Shown: positions 7,576 through 16,238 of the stretch, one piece after another
Numbering within the stretch: position 1 is the first letter of the stretch
How the letters are laid out: each line of letters starts with the position of its first letter
Assembly: GCA_016932255.1 (NCBI GenBank)
Contig: JAFGDE010000021.1
Location: 1-44,456 of the forward strand
Direction of reading: 5' to 3'
Source of the DNA: Candidatus Saganbacteria bacterium
GTDB lineage: Bacteria; Margulisbacteria; WOR-1; O2-12-FULL-45-9
Length of the DNA: 44,456 nt
Program-made: the position numbers and the translations under genes
Notes under the pieces: generated by a model
What the model saw: the letters and a program-made list of their open reading frames with translations, nothing else
Told to the model about the DNA's origin: nothing
Database searches by the model: none

Positions 7576-9180
7576 ATGGGGCTTGATCAAGTAAGTCAAC
7601 AGGGAGCAATGCTGGCCAACATCTCTTCAGCCCAGGGGCTGGATCAGGTGATCCGCTCTGAGATGGAGCGGGAGATCGACGCCGACAACTCATCCAAGGT
7701 CCACCAGGAAAGCGCGGTCAAGAAGGCCATTAACGGCCAGGGCGCCCAGGTAGGCACGCAGATCCTGGCCAGCCTGGCCTCGAAGCTGGCCAATAAAGTG
7801 ACCTCAGCTAAATTGCTCGGCGATCTTCAGGAACAGTACGGCTTCGCGCTTGAAGGCCAGGCCGAGTCCGCTTCCGACATGATCGATATCCGGCACCAGG
7901 TCAGCCGCACTTCCCTGGGCAATAAGCAGGGCCAGCAGAACCAGGAAGCTCAGGAAGGCAAGACCGAAGAAGCCTCGCCTGAACGGACAGCCGGCGACAT
8001 CAAGGAATATATCGGCGCTTATTCGCAGTCCCTGGTGAGTGGCGGGGCTGAGACCAAGCGCAAGCTCGAACAGATCGAGGACCGCCTGCTCAAGGAGGAC
8101 GGCGTCAGCCTGAAGGATATTAAGTCGCTCAAGGTCCAGGTGGCCAATTCTATGCGCGGCGAGATCGCCCGCCAGGTCAAGGACGCTTATCTGAAACAGG
8201 TCCTGGCCAAGAGCAAGTCCATGGAATTCCTCGTTGCCAAGAGGGAGACCCAGGGCACGCTGCATTTTGCCGAACGCCAGGCCAACCTGGGCGGCTTCGG
8301 TTTTGGCGGTTACAAAGGCGGGCTCCAGGGCACGGTCAATGAGGCTAAGAATGAGGTCGGCGAGCTGCTGCGTGATTTTGTCGATGACGCCCTGCGCGGC
8401 GAAGTGGTCAAGAAAGCCGTCAGTAATGAGGCGGGGCAGACAGAAAAAGAGATCGCCGAGATGCTCAAGCTCGGCCAGAAGGTCGGTTTTGACCTTGAAC
8501 AGTTCGCCAGCAACCTGCCAAAACTGCGCGAGGACCTGGGGCTTAACCAGGTGATCAGTTTTGAGTTCGCCGGCGCCGGACAGGAAGCCGGCTCCGATCA
8601 GCAGCGCCAGCACCAGTACCAGTACACGGTCGAGGAAGAAAAGGAGATCCTGACCGATAAGCTGCGCGCCCTCTATATGCAGCGGGCGGTCTTTGGCGAT
8701 GTGCGCACGGTACTTGAAACACAGTTCAAGATGATCAAGACCAAGAACGGGCTGATCAAACTGGGCGTTAAGAACTTTGACCAGGTGGAAAAGGAAGCTT
8801 CGGCCTGCGCCAAGATCAAGCTGATGGATATGCTCTGCGAAGCCTTTGAGGAACGCGCCACCTATGCTAAACTTAAAGGTGAGGCCTGGAAGATGACCGA
8901 GCGCAAGATCAAAACAGTACTGAGGAACCTGGAGAAGCTTGGCCTTGAGCTGTCTCAGACAGAGCTCGATCAGGTCCGCGACAAGGCCAACGAGAAGTTA
9001 TTCCGCGAGGCCGAACACGAATATTCGCTGATCCAGGCGGCCATTGAAGCCAATGGAGAGATCGCTTATTATACCGCCAAGCGCAAGAAGGTGGCCGGCA
9101 TACTGGAGCGCCTGGCGCAGGAATCTGGTTTCCAGGCCCCGGGGCATGAACTAGAGCTTTCGATCAGAGAAGCTTGTTAA
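7576..9180 (+). CDS. Unrecognised 534-aa helical protein of the P3 operon
   Basis: No family is recognised. The N-terminal 60 residues are polar (Ser/Gln/Asn) and lack a Sec signal. There is a Gln/Glu-rich linker near residues 110-135, long charged helices around 150-220 and 340-510, and a Gly/Phe patch (LGGFGFGGYKGGLQG) near residue 240. Only two or three cysteines are present. It begins six bases after the glycosyltransferase stop, so it is co-transcribed. It may be a large exported or surface component or a gatekeeper-like cytosolic protein; I cannot choose between these. Confidence 0.7.
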   Translation: MGLDQVSQQGAMLANISSAQGLDQVIRSEMEREIDADNSSKVHQESAVKKAINGQGAQVGTQILASLASKLANKVTSAKLLGDLQEQYGFALEGQAESASDMIDIRHQVSRTSLGNKQGQQNQEAQEGKTEEASPERTAGDIKEYIGAYSQSLVSGGAETKRKLEQIEDRLLKEDGVSLKDIKSLKVQVANSMRGEIARQVKDAYLKQVLAKSKSMEFLVAKRETQGTLHFAERQANLGGFGFGGYKGGLQGTVNEAKNEVGELLRDFVDDALRGEVVKKAVSNEAGQTEKEIAEMLKLGQKVGFDLEQFASNLPKLREDLGLNQVISFEFAGAGQEAGSDQQRQHQYQYTVEEEKEILTDKLRALYMQRAVFGDVRTVLETQFKMIKTKNGLIKLGVKNFDQVEKEASACAKIKLMDMLCEAFEERATYAKLKGEAWKMTERKIKTVLRNLEKLGLELSQTELDQVRDKANEKLFREAEHEYSLIQAAIEANGEIAYYTAKRKKVAGILERLAQESGFQAPGHELELSIREAC

Positions 9181-9208
9181 AGGTCCGGTTTGAAGGAGGT
9201 AGGTAATC

Positions 9209-9580
9209 ATGACCAGCATAGACGGTGTCGGAGGCATAGAGAATCAACTCAGTTCACTGGCCAGCCAATTAGGGGAGAGCAGCCAAATTGTCCGCCAGAT
9301 GTTCGCTGATCTGGACAAGTTCAAGACGGAAACAGATCAGAACATCAGGCAGGAAACGATGCAGAGGATCGCCCAGCGGTTGGAGCGTCTGCGCAATCTG
9401 CTGAACAATATCAGCGGCGGCCAGATAACCACGACCGTAGGCAGCCAGCTTTCCGCGCTGATGGACAGGATCGATTCTTTCAGGACCGATGGCACGATCA
9501 CGCCCGGGGATGCGGCCCAGGTGACCCAGATCCAGCAGGCGATACTTAACCTTCAGGACCAGCTGGCGGGAATAGGCTAG
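9209..9580 (+). CDS. Small unrecognised helical protein, 123 aa, last gene of the P3 operon
   Basis: No family is recognised. A strong GAAGGAGGTAGG Shine-Dalgarno precedes the ATG. The protein is Cys-free and Ser/Gln/Leu-rich: residues 10-75 look like an amphipathic helix pair (MFADLDKFKTETDQNIRQ...), residues 75-100 are polar, and the end is helical. The composition resembles small helical export substrates or rod/needle-type subunits, but there is no diagnostic motif. Its TAG stop shares the palindrome CTAG (9577-9580) with the stop of the convergent gene on the other strand, so there is no terminator space. Confidence 0.65.
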   Translation: MTSIDGVGGIENQLSSLASQLGESSQIVRQMFADLDKFKTETDQNIRQETMQRIAQRLERLRNLLNNISGGQITTTVGSQLSALMDRIDSFRTDGTITPGDAAQVTQIQQAILNLQDQLAGIG

Positions 9581-10995
9581 GCAGGGTCAGCCAGTATCTT
9601 TTGATATCTTGCCCGGATCAGTTTGTTTAATCTTTCGGGGTAATTCAATCTATCCAGGGTGTCTTTCCAGAAATGCGCTGCTATTTGATGGAAAAGATGC
9701 ACAGCCAATGAGCGCGGCACTGATCTGAGTTCCTCCCATTCAGGCCCTTGGCCTTCGAGCAACTGCTCAATTTGTTTATTGCTCCACCATTCCCCGCTAT
9801 AATCATAGAATATCCGCCATAAAGGACTGTTCTCGCTGTGCTCAGCGATGAAGTCAAGAGAACGCAGCTCAGGCGCAAGGTTTTTTGGTCTGAAATCATA
9901 TGGGGCATTCTTGTGCACATTCACGCCTTTCTGCTGGTTGGTTTGATAACCAATACCGAACATACGGGCCAGATCAAGAGCAGCAGATATCTTTGTTGGG
10001 ATCACTTTTGAGTTTGGCCGCGTTTTGCTTTTCAGCGCTTGATTAAGCTGTTCTATATAGGCTGATATTTCACCGGCCAAAAAATCCTTGAGCGCGACAG
10101 GGCCTGACCGGGTCGGTACGAAAAAAGCGGTCCGATGGGTCTGCTTGACACCGTATTTATTGCGGTACAACCCGTAACATAGGGCTGTTACCGCAGGGTG
10201 CATGCTGAGATAAAGAAAGGCTAGGATGTTCAAGCGGTAAAGAGACACGTCTTTGACATTTTTACCGTCAGGATAGGACCAGTGGTCCCGGAGGTGTTTG
10301 ACCTGATCGGACTTGTTCGTTGAGGGCCCGAATATCTCCATCAAGGCTGCCTGCATCAAGCTGGCCACCTGGAATATCCTGAGGCAGAAGTTCAGGGTCC
10401 TGATCGTGGTGTCTGGCAGGCCGATGCCATCGATGGAAAAGCCGTTCAGAAGCAGGGTCCCGGGCAATGAGGCGCCGGTGAAGAACTTGGACGTGAAATA
10501 CTTTTTATGCTCGGGAGCGGGGCAGGGATAAGCCTGGTCTTGCAGGTATCGATCATCCTGCAGAAAGGTGCCATTGCAGCTTTCCATGAAATAATTATGG
10601 TCTAGAGAAAAGACCAGCGGAAAGGTCTCCTGCCAGTTGGAAATGAAATTCAACGGTGCGTACCAGATATATTGATAGGTTTCCAGAGTGAAATGATGTG
10701 AGGCGATGTTCTTGTTGCCCATGGGATATCCTGTGAGCCTGTTGCCGTAGGCCAAAAAGCTGTTGGCATGAACGTGATGCTTTTCGCCGAAATATAGCGG
10801 CTCTGCTTTATAGCCGGGAAGCTGTTTCAGATAATGGGACGCATGTATATCGGTCCTGCTTTGCGGTTCAACGCCTGTGCCCAGGTATTCATAATTGAAT
10901 TTGAAGTTCTCAAACAGGGCCAGAGTGATTGAACGCCAGTGCCTGTAGCTGCTGCCGGTCTCTTTTTTAGAAAAAAGGGCAGGGAAAGCCGCCAT
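9577..10995 (-). CDS. Unrecognised 472-aa protein
   Basis: No family is recognised. I take the ATG at 10995, which overlaps the upstream methyltransferase stop as TAATG; a longer frame from 11085 would overlap that gene by 91 bases. The protein is rich in aromatics and His (GEKHHVHANSF, NIASHHFTLETYQYIW), has no signal peptide, and has one weakly hydrophobic stretch near the middle (LYRLNILAFLYLSMH). It is the last of three tightly coupled genes with a kinase-like protein and a methyltransferase, so it may take part in building or modifying a small molecule or surface glycan. The region reads somewhat AT-richer than its neighbours by eye, compatible with transfer. Confidence 0.65.
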   Translation of the reverse strand: MAAFPALFSKKETGSSYRHWRSITLALFENFKFNYEYLGTGVEPQSRTDIHASHYLKQLPGYKAEPLYFGEKHHVHANSFLAYGNRLTGYPMGNKNIASHHFTLETYQYIWYAPLNFISNWQETFPLVFSLDHNYFMESCNGTFLQDDRYLQDQAYPCPAPEHKKYFTSKFFTGASLPGTLLLNGFSIDGIGLPDTTIRTLNFCLRIFQVASLMQAALMEIFGPSTNKSDQVKHLRDHWSYPDGKNVKDVSLYRLNILAFLYLSMHPAVTALCYGLYRNKYGVKQTHRTAFFVPTRSGPVALKDFLAGEISAYIEQLNQALKSKTRPNSKVIPTKISAALDLARMFGIGYQTNQQKGVNVHKNAPYDFRPKNLAPELRSLDFIAEHSENSPLWRIFYDYSGEWWSNKQIEQLLEGQGPEWEELRSVPRSLAVHLFHQIAAHFWKDTLDRLNYPERLNKLIRARYQKILADPA

Positions 10996-11699
10996 TATTT
11001 TATGCCTTTGAACCCGCCGAAACCGACAAAGTGATAGCGCTTCCAGAAGACCTCGATCTGGTCGAACTTGGCGGCTTTGAGCCATTGCAGCTGGTCTTCC
11101 AGGGTGGCCGGGATATCCTCTTTCTGGTATTTTTCACGGTAGCAATTCTCGATGTGCCCGTCGTCATAACCGTTATCACGCAGGTTCTGGCGCCACAGGT
11201 CCATGTAGATCTTGGTGATCCTGGGGTAGGCGGATTTGGTCAGGTCGCCGATCAATAGCGCGCCCGGTTTGTTCAGGTTCTTATGGATCAGCTTGATCAT
11301 TGAGGCTTTATCCGGGTCTTCCAGGTGATGAAGCGACAGGATCATTATTACCAGGTCGAATTTACCGGGAGGCAGGTTGTTGTCAAAATCTTCATTGAGC
11401 AACTCGATCCTGTCGCTGAACTCCGCTAACCTGGAGCGGCACATGGCGATCATCTTGTCAGAGAAGTCAACTGCCGTCAGGCGGGCCTTCGGATATTTTT
11501 CCAGTATCTGTTTGGCTAAACGACCGGAGCCGATACCCAGGTCAAGGACCTTAAAAGCCTGATCCGGTTTGAACGGGATCATGTTCATTATCGAAAGGTG
11601 AAGATCAAGATAGCCGTTAACGTGCTTGATGATCCTTTCCTCATATGCCTTGGCATCAGCGTCGAACCTCTTCTGTGTCTCTTCTTTTCTTGGATTCAT
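10995..11699 (-). CDS. Class I SAM-dependent methyltransferase, 234 aa
   Basis: The Rossmann motif I VLDLGIGSGRLAKQ (about residues 51-64) and the acidic motif II end (LTAVDFS) show an AdoMet-binding class I methyltransferase. The motif around FDLVIMILSLHHLEDPDK is typical of small-molecule methyltransferases. The start overlaps the stop of the upstream kinase-like gene by four bases (ATGA), and the stop overlaps the next gene's start. The substrate is unknown; the neighbours suggest tailoring of a shared product. Confidence 0.85.
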   Translation of the reverse strand: MNPRKEETQKRFDADAKAYEERIIKHVNGYLDLHLSIMNMIPFKPDQAFKVLDLGIGSGRLAKQILEKYPKARLTAVDFSDKMIAMCRSRLAEFSDRIELLNEDFDNNLPPGKFDLVIMILSLHHLEDPDKASMIKLIHKNLNKPGALLIGDLTKSAYPRITKIYMDLWRQNLRDNGYDDGHIENCYREKYQKEDIPATLEDQLQWLKAAKFDQIEVFWKRYHFVGFGGFKGIK

Positions 11700-12784
11700 T
11701 TTTTGTTCGCCCTCCAGTGTCCTCGAGCTTCTTTGGCTAGATGTTCGCTGAAAAGGTCTTTTTGGTCAAGTCCGGTGAGCAGCGGCAGCCAGTGTTTGGC
11801 GTAAGCCACGGACTGGCGCTTTGGGTCAAGGAAAAATGCCAGCGATCTGAGGCCAAAGAGGACAAAGAGAGGGTCCTTAGCCTGTTCCGGGAGGTTCAAT
11901 GCCTGGCAATAGGCTGCGATCGACTCTGTAAATGTCCTTAGCAGAATAGCGAACCTCTGCTGCTGCTCTGTTTGAGGCCGCTGTTTAGCTGACTGACTTT
12001 CACCTGCGATAAGAATGCGCATGCAGATCAAAAAATAATTATACAAATCAAGCAGAGGCAGGCCATCACTGACGGCATCTTCCCAGTCAAGGGCGATCAG
12101 CTGGCCGCCAGGCTGCTGCAATATGTTCCAGGGGTTGAACTCTTCATGTGAACAGACGCCTGGGATATCGGTCTTTTCGTTGCCTAACTTTTGCAGGTAG
12201 AGCTCAAGTTGTTTTTCCAGGGCAGCCGCTTTTTCAGGTAGGTGCTGCCGCACCAAGGGCAGGGTCTTGGCTGCCTGATCGCTGATAAGCTTGCTATCCA
12301 GTGTTCTCTCGGGCTTTTTTGTGGCCAGATGCAGGCTTTGCGCCAGGTCGGCTCCGGACCTGATAAGTCGTGCCAGTTTGTCAGGGACTGTTTCAGTATC
12401 GAGCAGCGTGTGCAGCATCGTGCCGGAACAAGCCTTGACCAGTAAAATAGGACAATCATCGATCAAAAGGTCTTTCAGCAGAATCGGGATATGAGCTTTC
12501 AGAGGCTCGATCAATAAAAGTTCTTTCAAGAGCAGAGCTTCATGCTTAAGCCCTTCTATCGCGATAGAGGCACTGATGAAGCGTGGTCCGCGCACGACCA
12601 GGACAGGGGCATCAGCACTGCTGATCATAAAGTTCAGCAGAGAATGTGGGCCTGAACGCCTGAAAGGCAAGACTTTAAAGCCAAGTTTTGTCTGATCGGT
12701 TTCAGGTAGTCCCAGTTTCTGCCAGTTCTGCAGAACATACCTGATGATCTTTTTGTAATCAACCGGTTTAAGTTGGTCTGCCAT
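11696..12784 (-). CDS. Aminoglycoside-phosphotransferase-like kinase, 362 aa
   Basis: The C-terminal half has the APH/choline-kinase fold signatures. The catalytic-loop segment is HEEFNPWNIL (H213 to N220), and the metal-binding segment is IALDWEDA. In most of this family the loop reads HxDxxxxN; here the Asp position is Glu (E215), an unusual substitution that could lower or change activity. Such proteins phosphorylate small hydroxyl or amino substrates; most are not resistance enzymes. A TTGACA-N17-TACAAT promoter ends six bases before the ATG. It heads a three-gene unit with a methyltransferase and an unknown protein. Confidence 0.75.
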   Translation of the reverse strand: MADQLKPVDYKKIIRYVLQNWQKLGLPETDQTKLGFKVLPFRRSGPHSLLNFMISSADAPVLVVRGPRFISASIAIEGLKHEALLLKELLLIEPLKAHIPILLKDLLIDDCPILLVKACSGTMLHTLLDTETVPDKLARLIRSGADLAQSLHLATKKPERTLDSKLISDQAAKTLPLVRQHLPEKAAALEKQLELYLQKLGNEKTDIPGVCSHEEFNPWNILQQPGGQLIALDWEDAVSDGLPLLDLYNYFLICMRILIAGESQSAKQRPQTEQQQRFAILLRTFTESIAAYCQALNLPEQAKDPLFVLFGLRSLAFFLDPKRQSVAYAKHWLPLLTGLDQKDLFSEHLAKEARGHWRANKK

Positions 12785-12790
12785 AGTTCG

Positions 12791-12819
12791 ATTGTATCCG
12801 AGAGCTCTGCGCCTGTCAA
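12791..12819 (-). promoter_or_regulatory. Sigma-70 promoter for the minus-strand kinase-like operon
   Basis: On the minus strand TTGACA (12819-12814), a 17-base spacer and TACAAT (12796-12791) lie only six bases before the ATG at 12784, so the transcript should be leaderless or nearly so. No Shine-Dalgarno is present. Confidence 0.8.
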
Positions 12820-12820
12820 T

Positions 12821-12849
12821 TTGAACCGGCCGATAATATCATCTATACT
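12821..12849 (+). promoter_or_regulatory. Sigma-70 promoter for the methyltransferase at 12858
   Basis: TTGAAC (12821-12826), a 17-base spacer and TATACT (12844-12849) end eight bases before the ATG. It is back to back with the promoter of the divergent operon; the two -35 boxes are one base apart, so one regulator could control both. Confidence 0.75.
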
Positions 12850-12857
12850 AAGGCCCG

Positions 12858-13943
12858 ATGACAGACCTGCCGGCCTGGTTGAGCGGTATTTTAAGCCGTG
12901 CCGACCATCGTTTGATCGATGGCCGGTATCCGAGTTTTTCTTCCGGCCGCTGCGTTTGGGATCAGCTCTCGGACGATCAATATCGGGAACTGTTCGAGGC
13001 GGCCAAGCATCTGCCCTGGGATCAAGCCTTGCGCCAGGTCATGCTCAAGCACTGGAGTAAATACCTGGCCGACTACAATACCAGTCCCGCGCGTTATGCT
13101 TTTATTGACCCTTTGCTGCCTAAAGCTTCCGACCTGACCGCGCTTGATATAGGCTGCGGGCTGGGCAATATCAGCCAGGCTCTGGCCCGGCGCTATGAAC
13201 GGGTGGTCGCGGTCGACCTGCCTGATAATATTATCCGCTGGCTGAACCTGCTCAAACAGAACGCTGCGCTCGACGGACTGGAGGCGGTCGGAATAGAGAA
13301 TCTCGATCTGTCCAGCCTGCCTTTTAAAGATAATTCTTTTGATCTGGTCGTCCTGGGCATGACGCTGCAATGGATCGGTTCATTTGACCTGTCGCATTCG
13401 CCTGACAAAGTTCAGAAAAAGGTGTTAAGTGATATTTTCAGGGTCATTAAACCTGGCGGCCGCTTGGTCTTTTTTGACCGGAATCGCTACATGTATAATT
13501 ATTTCCTTGGTGAGCCGGACGGCAGCGCGGTCAAATATGCCAGCCTGCTGCCGCGCTGGCTGGCTGATCTTAAAACATGGTTTGAACGCACATTCAGCAG
13601 GAGCGGCCGGAAATATTATCAGTATGTTGCTGAGGCTTCGCTAAAACACAAGCGGTACCGCAATTACAAGCATACATATACATATCTGATGCGGCTGTTT
13701 TGGGAACTTGGTTTTAAGAACAGTTCCGCTTATATTGCCGTGCCCAACGTTAAGTTCCAGAAGATATTTATTTCCCTGGCGGACGAAGTCGAGGCTGAGC
13801 GATTGTTCGGCCAGGGATTTCTCAAGACGGTGTTGCGCTCGGTCAAAGGACATTGGCTGGGCAAAAGACTGCTTCAACTATTGATCTTGCTGCGCCTGAG
13901 CCGTTTTTTGGCCGATGGTTACATTATCATCGCGGAGAAATGA
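12858..13943 (+). CDS. SAM-dependent methyltransferase, 361 aa
   Basis: A roughly 90-residue N-terminal region precedes a class I AdoMet domain: motif I ALDIGCGLGNISQ (about residues 96-108), VVAVDLP as motif II, and LPFKDNSFDLVVLGMTLQWIG followed by VIKPGGRLVFFDRN, the classic late motifs. The C-terminal 130 residues are Arg/Tyr-rich and of unknown role. The promoter lies eight bases from the ATG. It diverges from the kinase/methyltransferase/unknown operon and may belong to the same pathway. Its stop lies four bases from that of the convergent hisA. The substrate is unknown. Confidence 0.8.
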   Translation: MTDLPAWLSGILSRADHRLIDGRYPSFSSGRCVWDQLSDDQYRELFEAAKHLPWDQALRQVMLKHWSKYLADYNTSPARYAFIDPLLPKASDLTALDIGCGLGNISQALARRYERVVAVDLPDNIIRWLNLLKQNAALDGLEAVGIENLDLSSLPFKDNSFDLVVLGMTLQWIGSFDLSHSPDKVQKKVLSDIFRVIKPGGRLVFFDRNRYMYNYFLGEPDGSAVKYASLLPRWLADLKTWFERTFSRSGRKYYQYVAEASLKHKRYRNYKHTYTYLMRLFWELGFKNSSAYIAVPNVKFQKIFISLADEVEAERLFGQGFLKTVLRSVKGHWLGKRLLQLLILLRLSRFLADGYIIIAEK

Positions 13944-13947
13944 GGCC

Positions 13948-14652
13948 TTAAAGGATTTCTTCCAGCCTGATCTTGCCTTCGTAAAGGGCCTTGCCGACGA
14001 TACAGCCTTCGGCTCCGGTCTGTCTGAGATTATCAATGTCGTCTTTGGTCGAAACGCCGCCTGAGGCGATGACCGGGACGTGGATCTCCCTGATGAACTT
14101 CTTAATGCCGGAGACATTAGGGCCGCTCATCATCCCGTCACGGCTGATATCCGTATAGATGAAACGCTTGACTCCCAGGCTGACCGCTTCTTTAGCCAGG
14201 GTCAGGGTGTCTTTTTTGGATATCTTGGTCCAGCCGTCGGTCGCTGCCTTGCCGTTCTTGGCGTCTATCGCGACAGCGATATGATCATCGAACTCCTGGC
14301 AGAATTTTTCCAGGGTGTTGGGATTGTTGACCGCCGTTGTCCCGAGGATGACGCGATCAACGCCGAATTTGATCAGGCCCTTGATCAGGTCGAAATTCCT
14401 GATGCCGCCGCCGGCCTCTACCGGGATGTCCAGGGCCTTAGCGATCGCCTTGATGATCTCAACATTTTTGGGAATGCCTGTCCTGGCGCCGTCCAGATCG
14501 ATAATGTGCAGTCTCTTGGCGCCGGCCGCCTGCCATCTTTTAGCCATCTCCAGAGGGTCATCGGAATAGACCGTCTCGGCATCGTAACGGCCCTGTTTCA
14601 GCCGGACGCATTTGCTGTCCAAAAGATCTATCGCTGGTATTATTTCAAACAT
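13948..14652 (-). CDS. hisA: HisA, ProFAR isomerase
   Basis: 1-(5-phosphoribosyl)-5-[(5-phosphoribosylamino)methylideneamino]imidazole-4-carboxamide isomerase of histidine synthesis, a TIM barrel. Recognisable features are the N-terminal IIPAIDLLDSKCVRL with catalytic Asp, IDLDGA, VEAGGGIRN, a phosphate-binding loop VILGTTAV, the second catalytic region YTDISRDGMMSGPN and VIASGGVS. The 234-residue length is normal. It lies downstream of hisH, separated by an inverted heptamer array; hisF, the usual partner, is not in this window. Confidence 0.93.
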   Translation of the reverse strand: MFEIIPAIDLLDSKCVRLKQGRYDAETVYSDDPLEMAKRWQAAGAKRLHIIDLDGARTGIPKNVEIIKAIAKALDIPVEAGGGIRNFDLIKGLIKFGVDRVILGTTAVNNPNTLEKFCQEFDDHIAVAIDAKNGKAATDGWTKISKKDTLTLAKEAVSLGVKRFIYTDISRDGMMSGPNVSGIKKFIREIHVPVIASGGVSTKDDIDNLRQTGAEGCIVGKALYEGKIRLEEIL

Positions 14653-14660
14653 TGTTAAAA

Positions 14661-14748
14661 TGCCTAATGCCTAATGATAAATGCCTAACTAATGTAATAT
14701 TCTGAATGATAATACCACAGTTAGGCATTAGGCATTCATAATTAGGCA
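14661..14748. repeat. Inverted heptanucleotide array, unit TGCCTAA
   Basis: Four units lie on the left (TGCCTAA, TGCCTAA, TGATAAA, TGCCTAA at 14661-14688) and four inverted units on the right (TTAGGCA, TTAGGCA, TTCATAA, TTAGGCA at 14721-14748). The array fills nearly the whole 97-base gap between hisH and hisA and could fold into a long hairpin in the transcript. The unit sequence differs from those of the other three arrays, but the 7-base period is the same. Confidence 0.8.
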
Positions 14749-14749
14749 T

Positions 14750-15367
14750 TTATTTGCACAGCCTACCAAAGTTCTCCACGATCTTCAGCCCAACGGGCCC
14801 GCTCTTCTCCGGATGGAACTGGATGCCGTAGAGATTATTTTTCCAGATAGCTGAGACAAAGTCAATGCCGTAATCCGTGGTCGAGGCGATAATGGCCCCG
14901 TCCTCAGGTTCCACATAATATGAATGGGCGAAGTAGACCATATCACCGGAGCTGATGCCTGCCAGTAGCGGAGACTGATGTTTGAGTAGCAGCCGGTTCC
15001 AGCCCATGTGCGGTACGCTAAGTTTCTCGGCCTTATCGAAGTTGAATTTTTTGATACAACCTTTCAAAATGCCCAGGCCTCTTTCTTTGCCTTCCTCGGA
15101 TGTCTCGAACAAGTGCTGCAGCCCCAGGCAAATGCCCAGGAACGGCTTATTCAAGGCAATGGCTTCTTCAATGACCGCTTCCAGCCCGTGCTGGCGCAGT
15201 TCTCTGATCGCTGCGTCGAACGAACCGACACCTGGCAGGACCAGGCCTTTGGCCGCGCGGATGGTGCTCTTGTCCCTGGAGATCTCGGCGGAGAAACCGA
15301 ACTTCTGGAAAGCTTTCTGCACGCTGCGCAGGTTGCCCGCGCCGTAATCGATAATGACTATAGACAT
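14750..15367 (-). CDS. hisH: HisH, glutamine amidotransferase of imidazole glycerol phosphate synthase
   Basis: HisH hydrolyses glutamine and passes ammonia to HisF in histidine synthesis. Class I amidotransferase motifs are present: oxyanion strand LVLPGVGSFD, nucleophile elbow GICLGLQHLF (Cys), and the His-Glu of the triad in GIQFHPEKSG. Length 205 residues, normal. The start overlaps the ROK kinase stop by 10 bases, so they are probably co-transcribed. hisF is missing from the neighbourhood. Confidence 0.93.
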   Translation of the reverse strand: MSIVIIDYGAGNLRSVQKAFQKFGFSAEISRDKSTIRAAKGLVLPGVGSFDAAIRELRQHGLEAVIEEAIALNKPFLGICLGLQHLFETSEEGKERGLGILKGCIKKFNFDKAEKLSVPHMGWNRLLLKHQSPLLAGISSGDMVYFAHSYYVEPEDGAIIASTTDYGIDFVSAIWKNNLYGIQFHPEKSGPVGLKIVENFGRLCK

Positions 15368-16230
15368 AGAGCAGCTGCCCCGAGCATTCCGGCGTTGGAC
15401 TTGAGCTTGGCACGGACGATCCTGACCGATTTAGCCGGCAGGGTCAGGGAATACCGCCTGAACTCTTTTTTAGCCGGCACGATCAGGTCCTGCCACATAT
15501 TGGATAGACCGCCGCCCACGATGATCAATTCAGGGTTGAAAATGTTTGTCAGATTGGCCAGACCGATGGCCAGGTAGTGAGCGGCGTCCTTCAAAGCCGC
15601 CCGGGCGGCCTTGTCTCCCTGATGCGCGGCCAGGTGTGCGCCGATGGCGTCCAGACCGGTCACCCGTTTGATCGCCGTGCCTGAGGCCAGCGCTTCCAGA
15701 TGCCCGTTACTGCCGCAGTTGCATCTGGGGCCCTGCGGATCAATGGTCATATGGCCGAACTCGCCTGCTGAACCGGTAATGCCGCGATAGAGCTTCTTGT
15801 CAATTATTATCCCGCCGCCAATGCCGGTCGAGACCGTAATATATATGAAATGTTTGGCGAACTTGCCCGCGCCGAACCAGGCCTCAGCCAAGGCGGCGCA
15901 GTTAGCGTCGTTATCGACAAAGACCGGGACGCGGAATGCCTTTTCCAGGATCCTCTTCAAGTTAACGTTGTGCCAGCCGGGCAGGTTGGGGGCCTCGACC
16001 ACAATACCTTTTTCATAAAGGATAGGGCCGGGCGCGCCGATACCGATAGCCTTGAGCTTGACCTTCTTGCTCTCTTTCAGGGTGTGGATGGCCTTCTTGA
16101 TGTTATCAATAACATGTTTCTTGCCTTTATTCGCTTCGGTGGGGATCTGGACGTCCATCAGGACCTTGCCTGAAGGGGTGGTCAATACGCCGGCGATCTT
16201 GGTTCCGCCAAGGTCGATACCGATGATCAT
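15358..16230 (-). CDS. ROK-family sugar kinase (glucokinase-like)
   Basis: An ATP-dependent sugar kinase of the ROK family: phosphate-1 motif IGIDLGGTK at the N-terminus, sugar-binding FVDNDANCAALAE, VSTGIGGG, and the zinc motif CNCGSNGHLEA (the family's CxCGxxGCxE with His in place of the third Cys). I choose the ATG at 16230 because a TGTTATACT extended -10 lies eight bases upstream; a longer frame from 16248 would begin inside that promoter. Length then is 290 residues, usual for glucokinases. The exact sugar is not readable; glucose or N-acetylated hexoses are likely. Confidence 0.88.
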   Translation of the reverse strand: MIIGIDLGGTKIAGVLTTPSGKVLMDVQIPTEANKGKKHVIDNIKKAIHTLKESKKVKLKAIGIGAPGPILYEKGIVVEAPNLPGWHNVNLKRILEKAFRVPVFVDNDANCAALAEAWFGAGKFAKHFIYITVSTGIGGGIIIDKKLYRGITGSAGEFGHMTIDPQGPRCNCGSNGHLEALASGTAIKRVTGLDAIGAHLAAHQGDKAARAALKDAAHYLAIGLANLTNIFNPELIIVGGGLSNMWQDLIVPAKKEFRRYSLTLPAKSVRIVRAKLKSNAGMLGAAALCL

Positions 16231-16238
16231 AATGGCAG

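Noticed and set aside
7804-8613. Long minus-strand open frame (269 aa) opposite the 534-aa gene
   Set aside because: Its Leu/Asp/Ala-rich composition mirrors the Gln/Lys/Glu codons of the sense gene; it has no promoter or Shine-Dalgarno and lies within a coupled plus-strand operon.
11696-12784. Antibiotic resistance gene (aminoglycoside phosphotransferase)
   Set aside because: Only the general kinase fold is visible, the catalytic Asp is replaced by Glu, and the neighbours suggest biosynthesis, so no resistance role can be supported.
12829-12836. Perfect GCCGATAA, the FliA -10 consensus, before the methyltransferase at 12858
   Set aside because: No TAAA/CAAG lies 15 bases upstream, and the bases fall inside the spacer of a good TTGAAC-N17-TATACT sigma-70 promoter.
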